Shown here one piece after another: positions 20,498 through 29,665 of a stretch of 64,000 nucleotides of DNA. The DNA lies in assembly GCF_003952485.1 (NCBI RefSeq), contig NZ_CP034447.1:4044501-4108500 (forward strand). The letters run 5' to 3'. The stretch is from Mesorhizobium sp. M1E.F.Ca.ET.045.02.1.1. GTDB taxonomy: Bacteria; Pseudomonadota; Alphaproteobacteria; Rhizobiales; Rhizobiaceae. A program made the position numbers and the translations under genes. The notes below the pieces were generated by a model. The model made no database searches and was not told the DNA's origin. It saw only the letters and a list, made by a program, of their open reading frames with translations. Position 1 is the stretch's first letter. Every line of letters starts with the position of its first letter.

Positions 20498-21355
20498 TTA
20501 GCCGCGTAGGCGAAGGCGACATTCGCCTGGCGGTGCGGAGATGTAGCAGGACGCATAGATGTAGCCGGTCGTGCGCTCTAGGCGATCCTCCATGCCGAGT
20601 TCGGCCATAGCCTTCAGGATCGCCTGCCGTTCCGTCGATCTGGAGAAGCGGCGCTGGCGCTGTCTGAACTGTTCTACGAGCCTTGTTTCCAACGAGAAAG
20701 CCCGAAGGGCCGCCGCGATGTCGTCATAACTGAAGGGGTGCATTGCAAAGGCGACGACCCACGGGTGTGACGTCGCCGACGCCTCATAAACGCGTGCAAA
20801 GGTTGCCTCAGTGGCGTAACCCACACAGCCGGTGCTGATGAGGATATCCGCATCGGCGAGTGCGCTACGTTCCTTGACCGTCAAGTCACGCGTTTCAAGA
20901 TCAGTCGTGACGCCAGCCTCTATTAGGCCCAGATCGAGCGCATAGCGAACAGCCCGGAATGATGGATCCACGCCGACGAACTGGATGTCGTCACGGAGGC
21001 CCTGATTGCGAAAAAAGGCGCGATGCTCGATCGCCTGTCGGCTTGAGAGCAATCCGCTGGGTCCCAGATAGGCAGCATACAGATCGTCGAGATCGAGATC
21101 GGTTCGCAGTAAGGCAGCGTTGACACCATAGGAGCAACCGACATCGATTATCTTCAACCTCGTCTTGTTTCGAACGCGTCGATAATCGGCGAAGATCCTT
21201 TCGAAGATCGGTTTGGCCCGATCTGCAATCATATAGTCCAGGGCCAGATGCGCCCGAAAATAGGCGTGCGGCCACCTGCGATTGTAGGTTGCCGTAAAAT
21301 CGTACTTCGCCCCCTGAATTTCGCCGCGCTCTGCACTTGATGCCTGACCTGACAT
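20498..21355 (-). CDS. Class I SAM-dependent methyltransferase-like protein, copy 2
   Basis: This is nearly identical to the copy at 18524-19429 over the methyltransferase domain (IIDVGCSYGVNAALL, GVDPSFRAVRYALDLGLIEA). The likely start is the ATG at 21355, with a GTG at 21493 as the longer alternative. The C terminus ends soon after YIYASCYISAPPGE, which is also where copy 1 diverges, so at least one copy has a chimeric end. It may serve the ATP-grasp gene 0.65 kb away on the same strand. Confidence 0.75.
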   Translation of the reverse strand: MSGQASSAERGEIQGAKYDFTATYNRRWPHAYFRAHLALDYMIADRAKPIFERIFADYRRVRNKTRLKIIDVGCSYGVNAALLRTDLDLDDLYAAYLGPSGLLSSRQAIEHRAFFRNQGLRDDIQFVGVDPSFRAVRYALDLGLIEAGVTTDLETRDLTVKERSALADADILISTGCVGYATEATFARVYEASATSHPWVVAFAMHPFSYDDIAAALRAFSLETRLVEQFRQRQRRFSRSTERQAILKAMAELGMEDRLERTTGYIYASCYISAPPGECRLRLRG

Positions 21356-21526
21356 GCTGCTTCCCTTCTTCGCTCCAGTAATCGCAATCTCACCCACGAT
21401 ATGAATATCGCTCGCCAACTCCTGCCGCCTCACGAGAGACGTTTCAAAAGTCGTGCCAGGCTGAGCAGAGGCCATACAAGCGAGTTTCTGCACATCGATT
21501 CAATTGCGTACATGAGAGAGTCGGGA
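20524..21526. repeat. 1-kb direct repeat, unit 2
   Basis: Unit 2 of the methyltransferase duplication, same orientation as 18601-19600. The stretch between the units contains an IS110 remnant, consistent with a transposon-mediated tandem duplication followed by insertion and decay. Confidence 0.9.
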
Positions 21527-21734
21527 CACGTTTATGGATCCGCCAATGCAACAGGTCAGCTGCATCCGGTTGAGACTCGCAACTGCTGACGTACATACGG
21601 CTTCTTGATGCGCCCCTATGTTCAGCGCCGCGAGCCTCGATGGATTTCGCCCGCACCCGGCCCCAGGCATCCGCGGAAGCGGTGCAGGTCCACACACCAG
21701 GTTCGGGCAGCGACGGGGTGACCAGCTTAGTGTC

Positions 21735-21910
21735 GGTCGCAGTCGACGCCGTGATTGCCCCCTTTATGCCGTCGCTCGCTGATTTCACCCGAGCTTTTCG
21801 GTTGTCCAATTCTCCCGCACGCAGACAGCGTGGTGTTCGTCGCCCGGCCGCAGGCGATGGACCCGTGCTGTCCATGTTGCGGTTGCCGACCGCGCGCCGC
21901 AGAGCCTTGA
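21735..21910 (+). pseudogene. ISL3-family transposase, extreme N-terminal remnant
   Basis: These 175 bases are clearly homologous to 1505-1680 (shared runs include AATTCTCCCGCA and TCCATGTTGCGGT). By analogy with that stretch, which continues into the ISL3 zinc-cluster region, I call it the start of an ISL3 transposase. No intact frame exists. The next 235 bases up to the ATP-grasp gene are without features. Confidence 0.4.
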
Positions 21911-22145
21911 TGCATTGTCTCGGCCTTGAGTTTGACGAAGGCGATTCTCAATCGGGATTTGAGGCGGGACTGTAGATGAGGTTCTCTGATCGCACCAATT
22001 GTAAAGCGTCGGCGCTTGCAGGGCCAGATCACCCGCCTTTGTCCCCCGTCTCATGCTCGCGCGGTATTGTGATGATGATGCTTTTCCGTTAGCCGCTTTC
22101 TTTTCATCAGTCAGGGAGGTGAGGGCCGCGCATTGTTTTTGTTCG

Positions 22146-23366
22146 TCAACGGCCGGGAAATGGTGTGATCGACCAACCGATCACGTCGACGGCACGCTGA
22201 AGTATCGCCTCGGTGCGGGGAAGACTGAATGAAGCGGCGATGACATGTCCGATACAGTCTCGATAGTCGCCTTTTCTGAGAATCGGCTTCTTGGGTTGAA
22301 CGTAAAATTTGACCTCGGTGACACCTGATATAGCAGCCGCCTGACTGTCCCCGTCGATCCAATCAAGGGTGCCATCGCGATCAGCAATCAGGTGCCGCGC
22401 GGCCGCAATGTGCGAATGCCTTCTTCGCAAATCCCATTCATTGCCGATAACAAGGTTTATGTGCTCGGTGATGAGATCGACACCGTAAGCCAGACGAACG
22501 AGTTGAGGAAAGGGCGTGCCAGCAAGGCGCGGATTGACCTCAATGACGACTGGCCCACGCGTCGTCCACCGGAGTTCAACGTTCGTTGGCCCCCAGCCAA
22601 GGCCAAGAGCGCGCAAACAGCTCAGCGAAACAGCTACGATACGCTCATACTCGTCATCAGTCAGCTGGGCCGGATATGTGAACCCACGACAAACGAAATG
22701 CGGCGGGCAGTCGAAGTCACCGGTGCCAATTGCAACGACCTCATTCCCCATTATCTCAGCGGTATAATAGGGCCCTTGCGCGAATTCTTCGATCAGCATC
22801 CTTGGCGCAGACCGCCATATGTGCTGCCCGCCCAACAGATGGTTCGTGTGTTCGACCACCTCATCGGCAGTGGAGCACAATCGGACGCCGACGCTGCCGC
22901 TGCCCACCGCAGGCTTAACGATCACCGGCAGTCCGATTTCCGCGGCAGAATCGGCTACATCCGCTGCATTGGCCGCCAAGCGATAAGCAGGTACCGGAAC
23001 GCCTGAGGCTGCGAGAAGTTGACGCTGAGTGTACTTATCTAAGCATTGTTCAATAGCTTCCGGGTTCGGTCCAGGTAGATTGAAGTGCCGACAAAGCTTG
23101 CTGGCTGTCGCATAGAACGAATCCGCAGCACTTGTGATGCCAGCAATGTCATAGGTTGCACGGAGCCGGGAACATTCGCGGATCAGCGCATCCAGATCGT
23201 CTGTATCAACACGGATTGTCTCAGCCCCTTTCGCCGTGAAATGGTCATACCGAGTTGGATCAGCCGAAAGGGTAATTGGCTGGAGGCCAAGACGCTGAGC
23301 GGCCTGGACGTAGAGCAGACCCGAGCCCATTACCGTACCTCCAATCAGGATCAGCGCTCTTGCCAT
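22146..23366 (-). CDS. ATP-grasp ligase (carboxylate-amine ligase type)
   Basis: The 406-residue protein has a PurK/BC-like N-terminal lobe (ILIGGTVMGSGLLY), the ATP-grasp central domain with LPVIVKPAVGSGSVGV, MLIEEFAQGPYYTAEIM, and metal-binding VIEVNPRLAGTPFPQLV. Enzymes of this group activate a carboxylate as an acyl phosphate and ligate it to an amine or thiol, for example in dipeptide, cofactor or antibiotic biosynthesis. It stands next to two methyltransferase genes on the same strand, which suggests assembly and methylation of a small amino-acid-derived compound. The product is unknown. Confidence 0.85.
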   Translation of the reverse strand: MARALILIGGTVMGSGLLYVQAAQRLGLQPITLSADPTRYDHFTAKGAETIRVDTDDLDALIRECSRLRATYDIAGITSAADSFYATASKLCRHFNLPGPNPEAIEQCLDKYTQRQLLAASGVPVPAYRLAANAADVADSAAEIGLPVIVKPAVGSGSVGVRLCSTADEVVEHTNHLLGGQHIWRSAPRMLIEEFAQGPYYTAEIMGNEVVAIGTGDFDCPPHFVCRGFTYPAQLTDDEYERIVAVSLSCLRALGLGWGPTNVELRWTTRGPVVIEVNPRLAGTPFPQLVRLAYGVDLITEHINLVIGNEWDLRRRHSHIAAARHLIADRDGTLDWIDGDSQAAAISGVTEVKFYVQPKKPILRKGDYRDCIGHVIAASFSLPRTEAILQRAVDVIGWSITPFPGR

Positions 23367-23649
23367 CGGCTGTGGACCCTTCTATGCGTGCCGTGCAGCG
23401 GTCCGGAGGATTGTCGGCATCTTTGTAGCCGCGCTTGACCTCAGACCTTGCCCCGAGACTACCATCGTCAACGATCTTGCGGCGTTAAGACTCTGCGAAT
23501 TTTATTTCGAGTTTTGTTGCAACGCTGCCGTTCGAACCTTCGTGTGCGCCTTTGCAGAGCCGGACAGGGAAGGAGTACACCTGTAAACTGAGACACAGAA
23601 ATCGCGGTCAGTTCTCCGTCTTAAACTTATGCTGCGTTTTCCATCTGTC

Positions 23650-23870
23650 GTCAGCGTGAAGGTGCGCGTGAAGGGCGTGAATGCTTCTGTTAGTATTCCT
23701 CGCCGAGTGCAGCCCGCTGCTGGTTGAAGATGGATGCGATGAAGACCCGATCCGCTTGCCTGCGTCGGCGGCGTCTTTGTAGGTGAGGCACCGCACTTCT
23801 TCCTGCTTGAGCGTTTTCCTAAGGCTTTTCGCTTTCGCATGTATCTACTCATGGCACCAGCAACTTGCCG
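23650..23870 (-). pseudogene. IS3-family OrfB C-terminal remnant
   Basis: Disrupted frames give KQEEVRCLTYKDAADAGKRIGS followed, after a shift, by an FNQQR-like segment, matching the OrfB C terminus 'SLKTEEVYRTDYRDADEARARIGAFIERFYNRQRLHSAL'. Neither the catalytic core nor orfA can be found. Confidence 0.6.
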
Positions 23871-24544
23871 GCGTTTGTCGTGGCCCCGAGCGGCGCTCCC
23901 GTTCATGGTCCGCAGTTCCGTGGAAGGGCCGCCGGCATGGATGCCGGTGTCCAAATTTACCTCTGCGATCCGAAAATCTATCGCAGCGCGGCACCAACGA
24001 GAACACAAACGGGCAGCTGCGCCAGTAGGCACAGACCTAAGCATCCACAGCGTCGACGATATCGCCCTGTCGCAGCGGTCCTCAATGCCGACCGAAAAAG
24101 ACCCTGGCTTGGAAACGTCGGCAGAGGCGCTGGACGGAGTTGCCTCCAGAAAAAGCCCGCACGGTGGCGTTGAGCGCAAGCTTGGCCTGAGATGTGCGCC
24201 CTCGTACCCCGCCAATGACAGATATCGCCAGACCAGCGCTTTGCTGAGAATGAACATCGCGGTGGCATACCGCCGCTTGTCGGAACCATCTGGTGCCCAC
24301 AGGCTGCGGCACTCCGCTTCGAGCGCAGCATCTTTGCTACCTAGCCCTGCGGCGATCGCCCGCCAGAATGATGAAAACCCCTCTGGAGTCGGCGTTGCAC
24401 AACGTTGTATGCAGGTTGTCGACCTTGACCGATCTCGGTAATAGTAACCACCCGAACATCATGGTAGACCCGTTGAGCGAATCCGTTGAGGCGCTTCGAA
24501 GGTCTGGGTGATCAAGCTGATCTGGAGCGAGGATACGGACGACT
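23871..24544. other. Gene-free stretch upstream of the first GntR gene
   Basis: About 670 bases contain only incoherent open frames on both strands. Parts probably come from transposon debris continuing the IS3 remnant, but I cannot assign a family. The final 100 bases serve as the upstream region of the GntR gene. Confidence 0.45.
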
Positions 24545-25279
24545 ATGCTAGTAAAAAAAACAGCGGCGCGAGAGACCACGGTTCCCCGGGAAACCGGAAG
24601 TACCCGGGTCTATACCGAGCTCCGCCACAATATTCTGAGCATGGTGCTGCCACCCAGCGCCCCATTGGACGAGGTAGGGTTGGGAAAACGCTTCCAACTT
24701 TCGCGGTCCCCTATCCGCGAGGCCCTGGTGCGCCTTGCTAGTGAGGGATTGGTCGTTACGCTTCAGAATCGCAGCACGATCGTAGCTCCTCTCGATTTCC
24801 GCAGTGTGCCCGAATATCTGGATGCTTTGGATCTTCTGCAGCGCGCTACCCATCGCTCAGCTGCAATTTGCCGCTCTCAGCGGGACGTGGAGGAAATCGA
24901 AGCTACACTTGTGGTATTCGAGAAGAAAGCGAAGCTCAGTTTCGATACCAACGACTGGCTGCCTATGATCGAAGGTAATTACGATTTTCACATCCGGATC
25001 GCGCAGGCGGGCCGCAACCAGTATTTTGCCGGATTCTATAAGCGGATTCTGGAAGAAGGGCGACGGATGCTCTACTTTCACAGTGAATTCCTCTTCAAAA
25101 GCTTGGGTTCCACAGTAGAGCGCCTGAACCAGCACCACCGAGAAATGGTCGAAGCCATCCGCATTCAAGATGCAAACGAGGCCGAACGCCTTGCCCACGA
25201 ACATGCGAGGCAGTTCAAGGGGGACTTCTTGGAATACATGGAGCGGAGCATCACCTCGAAAATGGCAATCGCCACCTGA
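24545..25279 (+). CDS. GntR-family transcriptional regulator, FCD subfamily, copy 1
   Basis: The 244-residue protein has an N-terminal winged helix (VYTELRHNIL..., LSRSPIREALVRLASEGLV) and a C-terminal FCD ligand domain with putative metal-binding positions in NYDFHIRIAQAGRN and AHEHARQF. FCD regulators normally repress catabolic operons and release DNA on binding an organic acid. It is very similar to 28117-28881, including a 30-residue shared stretch around the end of the winged helix. It points toward the racemase-family gene 460 bases downstream. The candidate operator is CG(A/T)CA(A/T)TATGT(C/A)GACA. Confidence 0.93.
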   Translation: MLVKKTAARETTVPRETGSTRVYTELRHNILSMVLPPSAPLDEVGLGKRFQLSRSPIREALVRLASEGLVVTLQNRSTIVAPLDFRSVPEYLDALDLLQRATHRSAAICRSQRDVEEIEATLVVFEKKAKLSFDTNDWLPMIEGNYDFHIRIAQAGRNQYFAGFYKRILEEGRRMLYFHSEFLFKSLGSTVERLNQHHREMVEAIRIQDANEAERLAHEHARQFKGDFLEYMERSITSKMAIAT

Positions 25280-25737
25280 TGCCGCGGTCTCGGCGGAGAT
25301 CATGTTGGAACTCCTGAGGGGAAACCAACAAGCTGGGCAGCCGTTCGCGGATCGATCGTTTCGAACGTCCTAGGTAATCCTCACCTTCCGTTCCAGGCCC
25401 GCGCCAGATTTCCACTAGGAACGCCGGCGTCCACAGGATCAGGGCAACGGCGGGTGAGCGAGTCAAGAGTTGCATCTGCAGTACGCGTTCCCGGCAATAT
25501 CTCGAGAAGCTCGAGGGGCAGAGCCGGCCGGCTTCCCGTGGACGGTCCCTATGACATGTCACCGCCGACCAGGCGTCCGAAGAATATGCTGCCCGGATCG
25601 GCTCCGTACGCGCCCCGCTTGAAATAGTGCGCCGGTTGGCATCCAGCAGCAGGAAGTTAGTTGTCGTCATTATGTAGACAAGGCCGACCGATAGGCTTAC
25701 CCTGCGAGCCTTATTCGCCAAGTTTGAGGAGCGCCAA
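25280..25737. other. Intergenic region before the proline-racemase gene
   Basis: These 458 bases hold no convincing gene. Near the right end is the operator-like element at 25665-25680. A weak hydrophobic frame on the minus strand (near 25430) may be a decayed membrane-protein fragment, but I cannot name it. Confidence 0.45.
25665..25680 (+). promoter_or_regulatory. Operator-like element upstream of the racemase gene
   Basis: CGTCATTATGTAGACA matches 13 of 16 positions of the element upstream of the M24 gene and of the six-gene operon, in the same orientation relative to the gene. It is set in a TTGTC...GACAA inverted repeat (25661-25681), 57 bases before the ATG. Confidence 0.5.
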
Positions 25738-26772
25738 ATGCGCTGGAGCAAGACCTTCACGATGGTGGAAGCACACGCCGAAGGAGACGTCGGTCGTGTC
25801 ATCACCGGCGGTGTTCTGTCGATTCCCGGCGAGACAATTCTCGACAAGCTTCTGCACATAAACAACGTGGACGACCGGCTGCGCCGCTTCCTGGTGAATG
25901 AGCCCCGGGGATGCGCGCAGATGAGCACGAATCTCCTGTTGCCACCGGTGCACCCCGAGGCCGACGCCGCATTAATTATCCTGCAGGGCGACAAGGCGCA
26001 TGCCATGTCCGGCTCCAACAGCATCTGCCTCGTCACGGTGCTTCTTGAGACCGGTATGGTCGAGATGAAGGAGCCCGAGACGGTCGTCACAATCGAAACC
26101 GCGGCCGGCCTCGTCAAGGCCGTTGCCAAATGTTCAAACGGGAAATGCGAGCGCGTCACTCTCGACATGCCGCCGTCGTTCCCGCTGCTCCTGGACGCCG
26201 AGGTGGATGTCCCAGGTCTTGGCAAGGTGGTGGTGGACATTTCCTATGGCGGCGTCTTCTACGGGCTCATAGATCCCGACCAGTTCGGCCTGAAGCTGAC
26301 GACCGAGAATGCCAGGAAGCTGGTCGATCTCGGCTGCCGTATCCATCGGGCCATAGATACCCAGCTCAACGTCCGGCATCCCGAGATAGCCGGTCTGAGC
26401 GGGCTGTCCTACACGATGTTCGTCGGCGGCGACGACCAGGGCCGGATGAAAGGCGTCACGGTCGTCCCTCCGGGCCGCGTCGACCGTTCGCCATGCGGCA
26501 CGGGCAACAGCGCCCGGCTCGCGGCCATGTATGCGCGTGGCCAGTTCGCGGAAGGCGAAAAGCGGATCGCGCGCTCGATCATCGACAGCGAGTTCGAGGT
26601 CTCGATCATCGGAACGACTAAGGTGGCTGGCAAGGCCGGCATATTGCCTAGGATTTCCGGGCGCGGTTGGATTCACGGCATTCATCAAATCGGCGTCGAC
26701 CCGACCGACCCCTACCAGCTTGGGTACATGGTGTCCGATTGCTGGGGCGACGCCTTCGACCTGCTCAAGTAA
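25738..26772 (+). CDS. Proline racemase-family protein (hydroxyproline epimerase/dehydratase type)
   Basis: The 344-residue protein has the PrdF/proline racemase fold. The second catalytic Cys is in DRSPCGTGNSARL. The first catalytic position, normally MCGH, reads AMSGSN, so a Ser replaces Cys. Ser/Cys variants are known among hydroxyproline epimerases, while Cys/Thr is the usual dehydratase pattern, so epimerisation of a hydroxyproline or related imino acid is the best guess. The frame begins at MRWSKTFTMVEAHAEGD, the family's normal start. It lies downstream of a GntR gene and has the shared operator. Confidence 0.88.
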   Translation: MRWSKTFTMVEAHAEGDVGRVITGGVLSIPGETILDKLLHINNVDDRLRRFLVNEPRGCAQMSTNLLLPPVHPEADAALIILQGDKAHAMSGSNSICLVTVLLETGMVEMKEPETVVTIETAAGLVKAVAKCSNGKCERVTLDMPPSFPLLLDAEVDVPGLGKVVVDISYGGVFYGLIDPDQFGLKLTTENARKLVDLGCRIHRAIDTQLNVRHPEIAGLSGLSYTMFVGGDDQGRMKGVTVVPPGRVDRSPCGTGNSARLAAMYARGQFAEGEKRIARSIIDSEFEVSIIGTTKVAGKAGILPRISGRGWIHGIHQIGVDPTDPYQLGYMVSDCWGDAFDLLK

Positions 26773-27539
26773 CGTTGCGACACCTCGTCCTCGATCCGCG
26801 GCCGGAGCCTATTCAGGACGTTACGATCTTCAATTTTGAAGTGTTGGATCGCTCCAGAAGTTGAAGGAAGTTCCCTTGAGCTGGCGCCGTGTTCCGCGCC
26901 AGTTGCTTGGCGGGATACGGCTTCTTCGAGACGCACTTGTAGAAGGGCCCGCCCTCCCCGTCCACCGAGCGCAGCGATGGGCGAAGGTAGACTGCGACCT
27001 GCCGGGCCCTCAGCGGTGTCGGCCTGAGCGCCGTTCTAGCCAGTCGTAAGCGGTGACTCGCTGGCCGGTCTGATCAAAGAGATTGGCTAGCGCGTGCTGG
27101 TCTCCGAAGCTGGGATGATCGCGTCGGCCGGCCCCTCTATGATAAACCGACAACGAGATCGCCAAAGCCGTATCGACGAACTGCGCCTCGATGATGCAGC
27201 TGATGGGCATTCGTTTGCCGACGTGGTCACGCGGCAAGGCGTACCCTGGTCGAAACGGCCGTGCCTGCTGCAACGGAGGCCTGTTCGCTGTCCGCGGCGT
27301 TACCAATCCATTGCTTGAGGCCGGTATCATCGTCGCCGCCTACCACTGCAGCAAAAGTTCGCCCGCGATCGAAAGCTCCGGCGCATTGCGGGGCGGGGAT
27401 CTACCTGTAGACGGTCGCCCTGCTGCCTTCAAAGCCATGGTGCTTAATTTCGGTCCACAGCCCGTTGCGCTGGTCTTCCCCCGTGCTTTTAGAGATAGTC
27501 TCGAAAAGGATCCATGCCGGCCTCCCGAACTGAAGGATT
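26773..27539. other. Gene-free region after the racemase gene
   Basis: About 770 bases with short, overlapping open frames that share no motif with known families. Probably degenerate transposon DNA connecting to the ISL3 fragment. Confidence 0.45.
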
Positions 27540-27800
27540 GAGCATCATAGAGCTCGCTGCGCTGGTTGCGCCTCGACTGGCGCAGGCAATCAATCCCGAC
27601 CGAAGGGTCCGGCTCGGCGTCTGCGGCCATCTCGGCCGCGCCGTGGCCTTTCCGGCGGCATTGACCGCCTACCGATGGCGGCCGACGGCTAGATGCAGCG
27701 CTTTGCCCATGTCTGGAAGAGATGCCAGCGGTCGGCGACCTGCGTTGCATCGGGCGCACCGCGACGGGGCCCTCGGCTAGACGCCGGCGCTACCTTTTGC
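27540..27800 (-). pseudogene. ISL3-family transposase, central remnant
   Basis: A minus-strand frame reads RRGAPDATQVADRWHLFQTWAKR, the hallmark of the ISL3 DDE domain ('GAPDAIQVADRWHLLKN'). A stop follows and the rest is scrambled. From 27801 to 28116 nothing is recognisable. Confidence 0.7.
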
Positions 27801-28116
27801 GCCAAGCCCGTCGTCGATGCCAATTACATGTGGCGCTTCCGACGGCTCGAATTCCGACCGCGCGGATTATTTCGCAACCGAGTTTCGCCGCTCACCGGCA
27901 CGGCGAGCTTGTCCGACACACGCGAGCCCGGATCCTCTGCTACAGCGACGCCGATCGACAGATGGCTTTCGCTGAGCCGAACCCCTTCGCTCAGCTTTCG
28001 GTTGAATCGTCTCAGAGAGCCTTTCGGTGAAGATTCGTCGCGGCATTGTGAATTCGACCATCGAAACCATCGTGCGGGGAGTCAGATTTCGAAACCCGCC
28101 CTTGCCACGAAATGAT

Positions 28117-28881
28117 CTATCGGCCAGCAGCCCGGCCTACCATCACGATCTTCACTTTTGCAGTGACTGACTGCTCTAGATACTCGAGAAAGTTCCCCTT
28201 AAACTGGCTGGCGTGCTCGTACGCCAACTGCTCGGCTCGGTCGGCGTCCCGATCACGAATGGCCTCCACGATCTCGACGTGACCGAGATTAAGCCGATCC
28301 ACGGTCGCTCCGAGGCTTTTGAAAAGGAATTCGTTGCGGAAGTAGAGCATACGCCTGCCTTCCTCAAGCGCGCGCTTGTAGAAGCTGGCTAAATACTGGT
28401 TCCGACCCGCCCTCGCGACCGTCATGTGGAAATTGTAGTTGCCCTCGATGATCGCCAGCCACTCGCCGCTCTCACAACCTTCTTGTGCGGCCAAGCGGAA
28501 TGACCGTTCGGCCTCCTCGATTTCCTTAAGTTCTTCTTCCGACCTGTGCAAAGCCGCTGACCGGTGCGTGGCGCGTTGTAGGAGGTCGAGGGCGTCTAAA
28601 TATTCGGGTACGCTGCGGAAATCGAGCGGGGCGACGATGGTGCTTCTGTTTGGAAGCGTCAGAGCGAGCCCTTCGCTCGCCAGCCTGACCAGCGCTTCGC
28701 GGATCGGCGATCTCGAAAGATTGAAATGCTGGCTGAGGCTGACCTCGTCCAACGGGTAGCTGGGCGGCAAAGACATGTTGAGGATGTTGTGGCGGAGCTC
28801 AGAATAAACCCTTGCGCTTCCGGTTTCCTTGCTGATGATCGGTATGCTTACGTTATTGCGAGCGGCCTTTTTCTTGGTCAT
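28117..28881 (-). CDS. GntR-family transcriptional regulator, FCD subfamily, copy 2
   Basis: The 254-residue protein is a close paralogue of 24545-25279: same winged helix (LSRSPIREALVRLASEG), same RSTIVAPLDFRSVPEYLDAL block and same FCD domain (NYNFHMTVARAGRN). The ATG at 28881 is preceded by AAAGGA; the open frame extends upstream without a ribosome site. Two near-identical regulators in one island suggest that they bind the same operator and sense related ligands, or that one is a spare copy. Confidence 0.92.
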   Translation of the reverse strand: MTKKKAARNNVSIPIISKETGSARVYSELRHNILNMSLPPSYPLDEVSLSQHFNLSRSPIREALVRLASEGLALTLPNRSTIVAPLDFRSVPEYLDALDLLQRATHRSAALHRSEEELKEIEEAERSFRLAAQEGCESGEWLAIIEGNYNFHMTVARAGRNQYLASFYKRALEEGRRMLYFRNEFLFKSLGATVDRLNLGHVEIVEAIRDRDADRAEQLAYEHASQFKGNFLEYLEQSVTAKVKIVMVGRAAGR

Positions 28882-29049
28882 CACTTTCCTTTCATACGAC
28901 GTGGAACCCTCGGCTGCCTCCGGATCCTGAACCTCCTCCCCGCTGGGAAGGCGCCTAGAGCGCGCGTGTTGCCGTCCCAAAATATGAGCCGCAGCCCTAT
29001 CACTGCGCTTGGGCGGAATACAAAGACGCGGTCGCAAGAGCGGCCGTGA

Positions 29050-29500
29050 CCAGCGCAATCAGGCGGCTTATGCCGCGGCGGAAATCGACGGCTGTGTCGC
29101 TACAATGACTTTCTCCTCAACCGCAGGGGCAATCGCTGCACCACTCGCAGGGCACCCACAACAGCAACCGCCAAGCCTGGTTCGACCAAACCGGTCAGGT
29201 CAAGGCGGCTTCCACCCATCTCAAGCAACTGAAGAGCAGTCGCCTCCGTCATGACATCTGGGTTCACAGCCTCGCCGGCCCCCGCTAGACCTGAAGCAGG
29301 CCGCGGCTGACGCCCCGATGCGACGGCTGGATGTTGCCGCCTGGCTGCCCACTTTCCGCAGCGATCCACGCCTTCTCCGCCGGCGTCCAGTCACACCGCC
29401 CCCAGGCGGCCACGGCATCACTGTGTCTCATTACATCTGCCTGTGCACTTTGCAAATCTGCGACAAATTTTGGCGGGCCCAAAACACCCACAAAGTGGCA
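29050..29500 (-). pseudogene. IS66-family TnpA (orf1) remnant, second copy
   Basis: Broken frames give WTPAEKAWIAAES and then GGNIQPSHRGVSRGLLQV, the helix-turn-helix region of IS66 orf1 proteins. The adjoining 29042-29100 bases resemble 8131-8165 (GATGCCGCGGCAAAAGTCGA against ATGCCGCGGCGGAAATCGA). Same orientation as the remnant at 8080-8480. The following 165 bases are empty. Confidence 0.6.
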
Positions 29501-29665
29501 TGCATCATCAGGACCCTTTCGCCGAAATAGTAAACGATAAACGCCATCTCCCTCATAACTATGCTGCGGCGCTCAACCGCTGTCGCCAAAGATGCGCCTT
29601 GTCAGCTCCGCAATCTCGCTGCAAGCTGCCCAAACCTGATTTGTCGTGCTGGAATGCTTCGCTGA

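Noticed and set aside
23502..24257. A 251-residue minus-strand frame upstream of the GntR gene
   Set aside because: Arg/Ser-rich and incoherent; other frames in the same stretch contain an IS3 remnant, so this frame is not the coding one.
25251..26240. A 329-residue minus-strand frame opposite the racemase gene
   Set aside because: Shadow of the racemase; only its last part (25.3-25.5 kb) is not overlapped, and that shows no definite family.
11422..29058. Classification of the whole block as a proven hydroxyproline catabolic island
   Set aside because: The key D-hydroxyproline oxidase and transporters are absent, and the M24, alanine racemase and HAD genes do not fit, so it is kept only as a hypothesis.
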